Assembly: GCF_000948985.2 (NCBI RefSeq) | Contig: NZ_CP059733.1 | Location: forward strand, 1,984,001-2,048,000 | DNA from: Thalassomonas viridans | GTDB taxonomy: Bacteria; Pseudomonadota; Gammaproteobacteria; Enterobacterales; Alteromonadaceae | Length of the DNA stretch: 64,000 bases | Direction of reading: 5' to 3' | Shown: piece by piece, positions 1 through 6,801 of the stretch | How the letters are laid out: each line of letters opens with the position of its first letter | How positions within the stretch are numbered: the first letter of the stretch is position 1 | Notes under the pieces: model-generated | What the model was told of the DNA's origin: nothing | What the model saw: only the letters and a program-made list of their open reading frames with translations | The model's database searches: none | Program-made: the position numbers and the translations under genes

Positions 1-399
1 TTTGCCAATTTTACCCAGCGTTACGGGGAATTAGGCTTAAATGCCAGCAAGGAAGACAGGGTCTTCCTGGCCCGCCTTTACTGGTTTACCATAGAGTTTG
101 GTTTACTGAATACCGAAGACGGCCTGAGAATCTACGGCGGCGGTATTTTGTCTTCCCCGGGAGAAACCCAATACGCCATGTTTGACGAAAAAGCCGAGCG
201 TAAGGTGCTGGATGTGGTCGACGTGCTGCGTACCCCGTACCGTATCGATATTATGCAGCCGATTTATTTTATGTTAAATAAAATCAGCGAGCTGGATACC
301 ATCAGCCAGCTGGATTTACTGGCGCTGGTTGAAGAAGCGAAAGCCTTAGGCTTACATGAGCCGAAATTTCCACCTAAAGAAAAAAAGATAGCAAGTTAA
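1..399 (+). CDS. phhA: phenylalanine-4-hydroxylase, C-terminal part (5' end outside window)
   Basis: The reading frame is open from base 1 and ends at 399, giving about 132 residues of the C-terminal half of an aromatic amino acid hydroxylase. The family converts phenylalanine to tyrosine with a non-haem iron and tetrahydropterin. The stretch YWFTIEFGL carries the glutamate that serves as third iron ligand in this family; the two iron-binding histidines lie upstream of the window. The downstream gene, 9 bp away, encodes the pterin-recycling dehydratase, the usual bacterial phhA-phhB operon. Identification rests on the recognisable C-terminal sequence and on this neighbour. Confidence 0.93.
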   Translation, partial: FANFTQRYGELGLNASKEDRVFLARLYWFTIEFGLLNTEDGLRIYGGGILSSPGETQYAMFDEKAERKVLDVVDVLRTPYRIDIMQPIYFMLNKISELDTISQLDLLALVEEAKALGLHEPKFPPKEKKIAS

Positions 400-408
400 G
401 GACAAATT

Positions 409-747
409 ATGACGTCTCAATTATCTACTCAGCAATGTGAAGCCTGTCATGCTGATGCCCCGAAAGTCAGCGATGAAGAGCTGCAAGAATTGATGTCCCA
501 GTTACCCGACTGGGTGCCTGAAGTACGCGACGGCGTGATGATGCTGGAGCGGGTATATAAGTTTAAAAACTTCAAACAGGCCTGGGCCTTTTCCAACCAG
601 GTGGCTGAGCTGGCGGAAGCCGAATTCCACCACCCGGCAATTTTACTGGAATGGGGTAAGGTAACCGTTACCTGGTGGACCCACGCCATTCGCGGTTTGC
701 ATAAAAACGATTTTATCTGCGCTGCCAAAACCGACCAGTTGCTGTAA
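409..747 (+). CDS. phhB: pterin-4a-carbinolamine dehydratase
   Basis: A 112-aa protein of the usual family size. It dehydrates the 4a-hydroxy-tetrahydropterin made by phenylalanine hydroxylase so the cofactor can be recycled. The family signature is visible as EFHHP (His74, His75) followed by a WWTH segment (His92). The start is supported by AAGGA seven bases before the ATG. It follows phhA directly and is closed by a strong hairpin with a T-run, so phhA-phhB form a transcription unit separate from tyrR. Confidence 0.95.
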   Translation: MTSQLSTQQCEACHADAPKVSDEELQELMSQLPDWVPEVRDGVMMLERVYKFKNFKQAWAFSNQVAELAEAEFHHPAILLEWGKVTVTWWTHAIRGLHKNDFICAAKTDQLL

Positions 748-770
748 TCTTCCGTTACATTTCTGATATT

Positions 771-799
771 AAGCCTCCAGTTATTGGGGGCTTTTTTAT
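771..799 (+). terminator. rho-independent terminator of phhAB
   Basis: The 8-bp arms AGCCTCCA (772-779) and TGGGGGCT (785-792), with one G-T pair, enclose a 5-nt loop and run into a T-tract. It ends the phhAB unit. Its tail abuts the TyrR box of the next gene. Confidence 0.85.
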
Positions 800-817
800 T
801 GTAAAAATTAGTTTACA
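800..817. promoter_or_regulatory. TyrR box in front of tyrR
   Basis: TGTAAAAATTAGTTTACA is a perfect match to the TyrR operator consensus TGTAAA-N6-TTTACA. It sits about 40 bp before the tyrR start codon, which suggests autoregulation. The match is seen directly; TyrR binding is inferred from the consensus and from the adjacent gene. Confidence 0.8.
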
Positions 818-857
818 ATAGCCGCCTGTTTTATCTCAGGAATATAGGTTCACCATA

Positions 858-2408
858 ATGCGATTGGAAATTGGCTGCAAAGACCGGGTGGGAATTGCAC
901 AGGAAGTATTAGGAATTTTTGTCGAGCGTGAAATAGATTTACGCGGCATTGAGCTTAAGCACTCAGGCAAAATATTCGTCAATATTCCAGATCTGGATTT
1001 CTCCGAATTACAGTCTTTTATGCCGGAACTAAGGTTAATTGACGGCGTGCAGGATGTTAAGACTACGCCTTTTATGCCGTCGGAGCGTGAGCGCAATGAA
1101 CTGGCCACCCTGATCAAAACCTTTCCCGATCCTTTTGTTTCCATCGACTCCAAAGGTAATATCCGGGTAGTCAATGATGTCGCCGTCTCTATTATGGGGG
1201 CCTCCCAGAAAGAGCTTATCGGTGAGCATATCAGCCAGTGGCTTAAAGGATTTAATTTTAACCGCTGGCTTGAAAGCGACGATGTGCTGGCGCAGACCCG
1301 GCGCATGAAATTTCTTGATGAAGACTTTGTCGCCGATATTTTGCCTATCCATGTCTGGGATGAAACCGGCGCCAATGTGCTTGCCGGTGCGGTATTGATT
1401 TTAAAATCAGAGGCCAGGTTAGGGCAGCAGATCAGCGCCTTCAAGCAGCCGAGTGAAAGTGTTTTTGCCGGTATTCAGGCTACCAGCATGGCGATGCGCA
1501 AAGTGATCCGCGAAGCCAAGCGTATGGTGATGCTCGATTCCGCCATGTTGCTGGTGGGGGAAACCGGTACCGGGAAAGAGTTGCTGGCCAAAGCCTGCCA
1601 CGAAGCCAGCGAGCGTGCAGACAAACCTTTTATGACCCTGAACTGTGCCACCTTACCCGATGATGCCGCCGAGTCGGAGCTGTTCGGTACCGGCGTGCCC
1701 GGGCAGGAAAACAGCAAACGCGGCCTGTTGGAACTTGCCGACGGCGGCACCCTGTTCCTCGATGAAGTCGGGGAAATGTCCCCCAAGCTGCAAACCAAAT
1801 TACTCAGGGTGATCCAAAACGGCAGTTTCCGCCGGGTGGACGATGAAAGCGAAGTTACTATCGATATCCATTTTATCAGCTCTACCAGCAAAGATTTGTT
1901 GCAGCTGGTGGCTGAAGGAGAGTTCCGCGAAGACCTCTATTACCGGCTTAATGTCCTGGGCCTGAATCTGCCGCCGCTGCGGGAGAGGCGCAGCGATATT
2001 ATTCCGCTGGCGGAATTTTTTGTCGCCCAGTCGGGGCAAAGGGTGGGCAAATACCGGCTGATGCTGGACGATGATTGCCGTGATTTCATTGAACATTACC
2101 CCTGGCCGGGTAATGTCCGCCAGCTGGAAAATGTCCTGATCCGCGCTGTCTCTGTGATCGAAGAAGATGTGATCACAACAGCACACCTGCAGCTGCCGGC
2201 CTATACCCGGGAGTACGGCTACCTGGAGCAGGAATTTGAAGGTACCCTTGAAGCCGCAGTGAAAGAATATGAGGCGGATATCTTAAGAAAGCTTTATCCC
2301 GCTTATCCAAGCACCCGACAGCTGGCGAAAAAGCTCGGCCTGAGTCATACCGCAGTCGCCAATAAACTGCGCGAATACGATATCAACAAGAAAACCCTTA
2401 AGATGTAA
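858..2408 (+). CDS. tyrR: TyrR/PhhR family transcriptional regulator of aromatic amino acid metabolism
   Basis: A 516-aa protein with the TyrR layout. An N-terminal ACT domain occupies about residues 1-70 and a PAS-type domain about 80-190. An AAA+ sigma-54-activator-like ATPase spans about 205-430, with Walker A GETGTGKE near 234 and Walker B LFLDEVGEMS. A Fis-like helix-turn-helix lies in the last 40 residues (TRQLAKKLGLSHTAVANKL). The GAFTGA loop needed to contact sigma-54 is missing between ELFG and GLLELADGG, as in E. coli TyrR, which works with sigma-70. It lies between phhAB and fahA/maiA, which it probably controls, with a TyrR box immediately upstream. Confidence 0.93.
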   Translation: MRLEIGCKDRVGIAQEVLGIFVEREIDLRGIELKHSGKIFVNIPDLDFSELQSFMPELRLIDGVQDVKTTPFMPSERERNELATLIKTFPDPFVSIDSKGNIRVVNDVAVSIMGASQKELIGEHISQWLKGFNFNRWLESDDVLAQTRRMKFLDEDFVADILPIHVWDETGANVLAGAVLILKSEARLGQQISAFKQPSESVFAGIQATSMAMRKVIREAKRMVMLDSAMLLVGETGTGKELLAKACHEASERADKPFMTLNCATLPDDAAESELFGTGVPGQENSKRGLLELADGGTLFLDEVGEMSPKLQTKLLRVIQNGSFRRVDDESEVTIDIHFISSTSKDLLQLVAEGEFREDLYYRLNVLGLNLPPLRERRSDIIPLAEFFVAQSGQRVGKYRLMLDDDCRDFIEHYPWPGNVRQLENVLIRAVSVIEEDVITTAHLQLPAYTREYGYLEQEFEGTLEAAVKEYEADILRKLYPAYPSTRQLAKKLGLSHTAVANKLREYDINKKTLKM

Positions 2409-2464
2409 AAGCAGCTCTGCCCGGGCCGGAAAATGCACTTTGGCTGGTTTGCTGCAAACCGGCC

Positions 2465-2555
2465 CAAAAAGCCTGGCCCGAGTACAGCCTACAAATAAAA
2501 GCCGTTGCCAATAAGCTGCGCGAATTCGATACCAATAAGGAAACTGTAAAGATTT
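2465..2555 (+). pseudogene. decayed duplicate of the tyrR 3' end
   Basis: Bases 2501-2551 translate as 17 codons (AVANKLREFDTNKETVK) aligning without gaps to the last codons of tyrR before its final Met (AVANKLREYDINKKTLK), 13 of 17 residues identical. A weaker match extends left, where AAAAAGCCTGGCCCGAGT resembles AAAAAGCTCGGCCTGAGT of the tyrR helix-turn-helix region. No start codon or upstream domain remains, so this is a tandem duplication remnant and not a gene. The intergenic stretch 2409-2877 otherwise holds hairpin-forming sequence (GGTTTG-CTG-CAAACC at 2446-2460) and the palindromes at 2691-2736. Confidence 0.75.
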
Positions 2556-2690
2556 CATTCCGACTTTTGTCCTTTTGCTAAAAAGCCGGTATCGCCTGAA
2601 ATAACAGGCCCTGTACCGGTTTTGTCGGTTCATTTTTCCGGGAAAGGGCGTGTATTAACTGCCGGCGGTTGCCTTCCGCTCCCTCAATTA

Positions 2691-2736
2691 TGTAAAGATT
2701 TACAGACATCTGCCCCAGGTAAAGATAGTCCTTTAC
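2691..2736. promoter_or_regulatory. candidate operator palindromes upstream of fahA
   Basis: Two palindromes occur 15 bp apart: TGTAAAGATTTACA (2691-2704) and GTAAAGATAGTCCTTTAC (2719-2736). Both have the TGTAAA/TTTACA-like arms of TyrR boxes, but the first has 2 bp between its half-sites instead of 6 and the second is shifted by one base. They lie about 140-190 bp before the fahA start. They could be divergent TyrR sites or sites for another regulator; binding is unproven. Confidence 0.45.
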
Positions 2737-2877
2737 GCTCTGGTAATTCCGGCAACTTCCAGTAGAATCTGCTGATATATTGTTAAATAGTAATAAATTA
2801 CTAAAAATCCTGTTTACCGGCATTTGTGTCGATAATGGTGAACGGGGTTTTACTTACCAACTGAAAAAGGTCTGATA

Positions 2878-3864
2878 ATGAAATTAGCAACGCTTAAAAA
2901 TAATACCCGTGACGGTCAGTTAGTCGTGGTAAGCCGCAACCTGGAACAAGCGGTGGTTGTTAGTGACATCGCCCCGACATTGCAGGCGGCGTTAGATAAC
3001 TGGGCGCAAACCGAGCCGAAACTGAATGAAGTGTACAAGGCGTTAAACGAAGGCAAGGCGGACAATGCCATCGCTTTTGAACAGCAAAGCTGTGAATCGC
3101 CTCTGCCGCGCGCCTACCAGTGGGCGGACGGCAGTGCTTATGTTAACCACGTAGAGCTGGTGCGTAAGGCAAGAAATGCGGAAATGCCGGCAACCTTCTG
3201 GACAGATCCCCTGATGTACCAGGGCGGTTCTGATGCCTTCATCGGTCCTTATGACGATATTCCTGTGGCCAGCGAAGAATACGGTATCGATTTTGAATCT
3301 GAAGTGGCGGTGATCACCGACGATGTGCCTATGGGAGCTTCGCCTGAAACCGCAGCCGGCCATATTAAACTGCTGATGCTGGTAAATGACGTTTCGCTGC
3401 GTAACCTGATCCCGGGCGAGCTGGCCAAAGGTTTCGGTTTCTTCGGCAGTAAGCCGTCAAGCGCTTTCTCTCCGGTAGCGGTTACCCCGGATGAGCTGGG
3501 GGATGCCTGGGACGGCAGCAAGCTGTACCTGCCTTTGATCACCCACTTAAACAAGGAACTGTTCGGCCAGCCAAACTGCGGCGTAGACATGACCTTTGAT
3601 TTCCCGACTATTGTTGCCCATGCCGCGAAAACCCGCCCGCTGTCCGCCGGTTGCATCGTTGGTTCAGGCACCATCTCTAACTATGACCGCTCTGCCGGCT
3701 CCAGCTGTTTGGCGGAAAAGCGTATGTTGGAAATTATTGCCGACGGCAAGCCGAGCACTTCTTTTATGAAGTTTGGCGACCGGGTACGCATTGAAATGCT
3801 GGACAGCAAGGGCGACAGCATTTTCGGCGCCATTGATCAGCAAGTTGTTGAATATAAAGCTTAA
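2878..3864 (+). CDS. fahA: fumarylacetoacetate hydrolase family protein
   Basis: A 328-aa protein of the FAH family, which hydrolyses fumarylacetoacetate to fumarate and acetoacetate in the last step of tyrosine breakdown. Recognisable family stretches include the core region with FESEVAVITDD, LMLVNDVSLRNL, GFGFFGSKPSSAFSP and SAGCIVGSGTISN. The acidic residues in DFESE fit the metal site of the fold. No signal peptide is present, so it should be cytoplasmic. AAAGG precedes the ATG at suitable spacing. It is followed by its own terminator and by maiA, the preceding enzyme of the pathway; homogentisate dioxygenase is not in the window. Confidence 0.88.
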   Translation: MKLATLKNNTRDGQLVVVSRNLEQAVVVSDIAPTLQAALDNWAQTEPKLNEVYKALNEGKADNAIAFEQQSCESPLPRAYQWADGSAYVNHVELVRKARNAEMPATFWTDPLMYQGGSDAFIGPYDDIPVASEEYGIDFESEVAVITDDVPMGASPETAAGHIKLLMLVNDVSLRNLIPGELAKGFGFFGSKPSSAFSPVAVTPDELGDAWDGSKLYLPLITHLNKELFGQPNCGVDMTFDFPTIVAHAAKTRPLSAGCIVGSGTISNYDRSAGSSCLAEKRMLEIIADGKPSTSFMKFGDRVRIEMLDSKGDSIFGAIDQQVVEYKA

Positions 3865-3884
3865 TCAGCCGGTGCTGAATATTG

Positions 3885-3919
3885 CCGGGGACTTGCTGGT
3901 TCAGCATCCCCGGTTTTTT
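3885..3919 (+). terminator. rho-independent terminator after fahA
   Basis: The arms CCGGGGA (3885-3891) and TCCCCGG (3907-3913) are followed by TTTTTT. A 51-bp-family repeat begins at 3921, immediately behind the T-run. Confidence 0.85.
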
Positions 3920-3920
3920 A

Positions 3921-3973
3921 TGCTCAGGACGAGCGCTATGCCATGATCATACGGATGTGAAGGAATGGTGATA
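3921..3973. repeat. single copy of the 51-bp intergenic repeat
   Basis: It begins TGCTCAGGACGAGCGCTATG and continues with the same CCATGATCA..GGATGTGAA.GAATGG pattern as the tandem units at 4736-4888. It sits directly after the fahA terminator, as the tandem copies sit directly after the maiA terminator. Confidence 0.8.
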
Positions 3974-4037
3974 TCTGCCTCAGCCATAAGCGCTGAACAA
4001 AGATGGAAAATCAATTAATAACCGGGAGAATAACGGA

Positions 4038-4676
4038 ATGAAATTATATGGTTACTGGCGTTCATCCGCCGCCTATCGTGTACGTATCGCCTTGTTTCAC
4101 AAGGAAATAGAATTTGAATCTATCCCGGTACACCTGGTTAAGGATGGCGGCGAACAGCACCTGAGTGCCTATGCCGAGTTAAACCCCAGTGAGTTGGTGC
4201 CGACTTTGGTGGACGGCGATTTGAAGCTGAACCAGTCGCTGGCGATTATCGAATACCTGGACAGCCAATATCCGCAGGCCAGCCTGTATCCCGTCGATGC
4301 GGCCGAACGGGCAAAAGTCCAGGCGCTGGCGCTGGATATTGCCTGTGAAATCCATCCGCTGAATAATTTACGGGTGCAGCAATACCTGGCCAGCGAGTTC
4401 GACCTGGAAAACAAGGACAAGCTTACCTGGTCCCATCACTGGATGGGCAAAGGTTTTGCGGCGGTAGAAAGCCAGTTGGCGAAAACCGCCGGTTTATATT
4501 GTTTCGGCGATACCCTGACGGTGGCAGACCTTTGCCTGGTGCCGCAAGTGTACAACGCCAACCGTTTTAAACTGGATATGAGCGCTTTTCCCCATATTAA
4601 CCGCGTGGTGGAAAACTGCCTGCAGCTGCCGGCTTTTGTTAAAGCCCTGCCGGAAAACCAGGCGGACGCCCAATAA
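4038..4676 (+). CDS. maiA: maleylacetoacetate isomerase (zeta-class glutathione transferase)
   Basis: A 212-aa protein with the size and layout of zeta-class GSTs, which isomerise maleylacetoacetate to fumarylacetoacetate using glutathione. The N-terminal thioredoxin-like domain contains YWRSSAAYRVRIALF, the zeta active-site segment; the Cys seen in many family members is Ala here. NPSELVPTL and LNQSLAIIEYLD, typical of the glutathione-binding region, follow. The C-terminal helical domain has TVADLCLVPQVYNANRF. GGGAGA stands before the ATG. Its product is the substrate of the neighbouring FAH enzyme. Confidence 0.95.
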   Translation: MKLYGYWRSSAAYRVRIALFHKEIEFESIPVHLVKDGGEQHLSAYAELNPSELVPTLVDGDLKLNQSLAIIEYLDSQYPQASLYPVDAAERAKVQALALDIACEIHPLNNLRVQQYLASEFDLENKDKLTWSHHWMGKGFAAVESQLAKTAGLYCFGDTLTVADLCLVPQVYNANRFKLDMSAFPHINRVVENCLQLPAFVKALPENQADAQ

Positions 4677-4705
4677 GCAGGACACTCAGTCCGGTTGAAA
4701 AAAGA

Positions 4706-4734
4706 AAAAGCAAAGGGCCCTTCCTTTGCTTTTT
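4706..4734 (+). terminator. rho-independent terminator after maiA
   Basis: AAAAGCAAAGG and CCTTTGCTTTT form a long stem around GCCCTT and end in a T-rich tail. The reverse strand also has a T-run, so it could work both ways. Confidence 0.85.
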
Positions 4735-4735
4735 A

Positions 4736-4888
4736 TGCTCAGGACGAGTGGTATGCCATGAGCACATGGATGTGAAAGAATGGCGATGCTCAGGACGAGC
4801 GGTATGCCATGATCACATGGATGTGAAAGAATGGCGATGCCCAGGGAAGTATTTATCCTGCGATCATATGGATATGAGAGAGCAGGGT
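4736..4888. repeat. tandem array of 51-bp repeat units
   Basis: Units start at 4736, 4787 and 4838, an exact 51-bp period. The first two are almost identical (TGCTCAGGACGAG..GTATGC, then CACATGGATGTGAAAGAATG) and the third is degenerate. Each contains an ATG-rich core with a CATGNNCACATG-like palindrome. Another copy lies at 3921. No protein-coding role is apparent. The rest of 4889-5065 shows only the likely promoter region of the next gene. Confidence 0.85.
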
Positions 4889-5065
4889 TGTAATGCCTGT
4901 TTATGTTGACTAAATTAAATCTGTTTACAAAATAATTGCCTAAATGCCGATTTGCCGGTTGCAACCTAAGGCAAAACACGGTGCAATAAAGACTCTGTTT
5001 ACCTTAATCCTTTTTCATCGTCCGGGCTGACCCGGGATGTCCGTTTTACTTATTAATGGGATAAC

Positions 5066-5965
5066 ATGGATAATTTAGAACAAACACAAACGCAATCTCC
5101 CAAAATTTCTCCCTGGCTGGTGGCTGGCGGGTTAATTATTGCAACCATAGGCGGGGTTGTGGGCTGGCAATATTTTCGTGAAAAACCCCCGGCAATACCC
5201 GAACAGACGCAGATCCAGCCTGAGCCGGCGCCTGTTGTGACTGAACCCGAAGTAATTGAACCCGAGCCCGAAGCCATACCTGAGCCGGAAATTGAACAGC
5301 CTGAGGTAGTGCCGGAGCCTGAAGTTGAGTTGGTGGAAGTGGAGCCGTTGCCCACTCTGGATGAGAGCGATTTCTGGCTACAGGAAAAATTACCAACCAT
5401 GACCTGGCGTAAGGAGCTGCTTAAGCTGGTGATCGATGACGATATGATCCGCCGCTTTGTGGTTTTTACCGATAACTTCGCCCAGGGCGTACTGGCTTAT
5501 GAGCACAGTCCCTTTGTTCGTCCGGCTACGGCATTTTCCGCGAAAGAGACCAAAACCTTTGATAACAAGCACCAGCAGATATGGGAATGGGATGAAAACT
5601 CGGTACGCCGCTTTAGCCTGTATGTTGATCTGTTGCGTTCGATGGAAAGTGAGCGCCTGGTGGAATGGTATATGGAGCTTAAACCCTTAATTAACGAGGC
5701 CTATAGCGAGCTTGGCTATCCGGATGATGACTTTACCCATACCTTACAGGATGCCATTACCCGGGTGCTGGACATGGAAATTCCCAAAGAGTCGATGGAA
5801 GTGATTCGTCCGAGTGTAATGTTCCGCTATAAAGACCCTGAAATCGAAGCCATGGACGATGCCGATAAACTCCTGCTCAGGCTGGGGAAAGAGAACCTGC
5901 TGGTGATCAAATCGGTACTGCTGGAGTTAAACGAGAAACTGGCACGGGCGGAAAGTAACAGCTAG
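5066..5965 (+). CDS. DUF3014-type single-pass membrane protein
   Basis: A 299-aa protein with a short cytoplasmic N-terminus and one transmembrane helix (about residues 15-35, WLVAGGLIIATIGGVVGWQY). A Pro/Glu-rich linker (about 40-100) is followed by a charged alpha-helical domain reaching the C-terminus. This arrangement and the FWLQEKLPTMTW..ELLKLVI opening of the domain match the family I know as DUF3014. The function is unknown; the topology implies a periplasmic domain held away from the membrane by the acidic linker. It has its own terminator and no obvious operon partner. Confidence 0.7.
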   Translation: MDNLEQTQTQSPKISPWLVAGGLIIATIGGVVGWQYFREKPPAIPEQTQIQPEPAPVVTEPEVIEPEPEAIPEPEIEQPEVVPEPEVELVEVEPLPTLDESDFWLQEKLPTMTWRKELLKLVIDDDMIRRFVVFTDNFAQGVLAYEHSPFVRPATAFSAKETKTFDNKHQQIWEWDENSVRRFSLYVDLLRSMESERLVEWYMELKPLINEAYSELGYPDDDFTHTLQDAITRVLDMEIPKESMEVIRPSVMFRYKDPEIEAMDDADKLLLRLGKENLLVIKSVLLELNEKLARAESNS

Positions 5966-5997
5966 TCCCGCATGTCTGGTGATAGAACTCGCTGTAG

Positions 5998-6028
5998 CGG
6001 CCGGCCCGGTTTGGGTCGGCCGTTTTTT
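5998..6028 (+). terminator. rho-independent terminator
   Basis: CGGCCGGCCC (5998-6007) pairs with GGGTCGGCCG (6013-6022), with one G-T pair, around a 5-nt loop, followed by TTTTTT. It ends the DUF3014-type gene. Confidence 0.88.
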
Positions 6029-6111
6029 GTTTGTTCCGGTTGGTTTGACGGCTAAATCAAGCCAAGCTGATGGAAAAATCGGCGGACGGCAGTAAAATGC
6101 AAAACTAGTGC

Positions 6112-6147
6112 TTGCATAAGGCAGGGCGATTGGTAATAATGCGCCCC
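6112..6147 (+). promoter_or_regulatory. promoter of the SRP RNA gene with GC-rich discriminator
   Basis: TTGCAT (6112-6117) and AATAAT (6135-6140) are separated by 17 bp and followed at once by GCGCCCC. A GC-rich discriminator is typical of stable-RNA promoters under stringent control. Transcription would start about 10-15 nt before the mature RNA, leaving a short 5' leader of the kind RNase P removes from E. coli 4.5S precursor. Confidence 0.6.
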
Positions 6148-6160
6148 GTAAACATTCTAT

Positions 6161-6272
6161 GGTGACCCTTTCGGTCCCCCCGCAATGATACTCTGTGAAC
6201 CCGGCCAGATTCGGAAGAAAGCAACCGTAGCAGACGACTCATGTGCCGGGGTGTGGCTGATTGGGTTACCAC
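6161..6272 (+). ncRNA. ffs: small bacterial SRP RNA (4.5S RNA)
   Basis: The segment folds as the single long hairpin of gammaproteobacterial 4.5S RNA. GGTGACCC at 6161 pairs with GGGTTACC at 6263-6270. The conserved apical domain, with GGCCAGATTCGGAAGAAAGC and then GCAGACGACTCATGTGCCGG, closely matches E. coli ffs, including the GGAA tetraloop and the asymmetric loop bound by Ffh. Length is about 112 nt, as expected. It targets nascent membrane and secretory proteins together with Ffh. The gene stands alone with a stable-RNA promoter; no clear terminator was seen. Confidence 0.93.
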
Positions 6273-6480
6273 CATTCCAAGTCATTTCTGCTTACTCTAA
6301 GCACAGCTTAACTTTCTTGCACCACAACTAGCGTTGGAACAATTTTAACTCGTTTATTTTTTATTATGCGAGGCAAAGCCTATGTCCCTTATCTGGAAAA
6401 GGGCGTTTACCTGGCTTAAACCCGCAAGTATCACTCTTTCCCTGTAAGCAAGTGAATTGTTCCGTATTAACGGTCGTTAA

Positions 6481-6695
6481 TTAATACCAAACGAAATAAT
6501 GAATCGATCACCTTCAATGGTCTAAACAGTCAACTTCGTCGTTGCGCTCAATCCCAATAGCCGGGCTATTGCTCGGCAAACTGCTCCTGCGTTGCCCTAA
6601 TAGCCAACATCCATGTTGGGATCAATCACGGGCCTTGAATTTGAATGTTTATCCTCATCGAATCTTGGTCAATTTTTTATTACGTTTGGTATAAC
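6481..6695. mobile_element. MITE-like element with imperfect terminal inverted repeats
   Basis: ATACCAAACG (6484-6493) is exactly inverted as CGTTTGGTAT (6683-6692). Beyond this core the ends match imperfectly for about 30 bp. The ~215-bp interior has no ORF but holds smaller palindromes (CAATAGCCGGGCTATTG, CAACATCCATGTTG). Size, ends and lack of coding capacity fit a non-autonomous miniature transposable element. No clear target-site duplication can be fixed. The flanks 6273-6480 and 6696-6801 contain nothing else I recognise. Confidence 0.65.
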
Positions 6696-6801
6696 CTCAG
6701 TCCGGCAACATTGAGGTGAGACCCTTTCATGGCAACTTTGAAGAACAAGGCTATAACTATTCTGGCAGGAAAAATAATATTCAAGCACAGGAGCGTTAAC
6801 C

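Noticed and set aside
836..1444. Long minus-strand ORFs opposite tyrR and other genes
   Set aside because: They are shadows of well-supported coding genes, with no start signals or family similarity.
4736..4888. CRISPR array
   Set aside because: Units are directly joined 51-bp tandem repeats with no unique spacers, and no cas genes are near.
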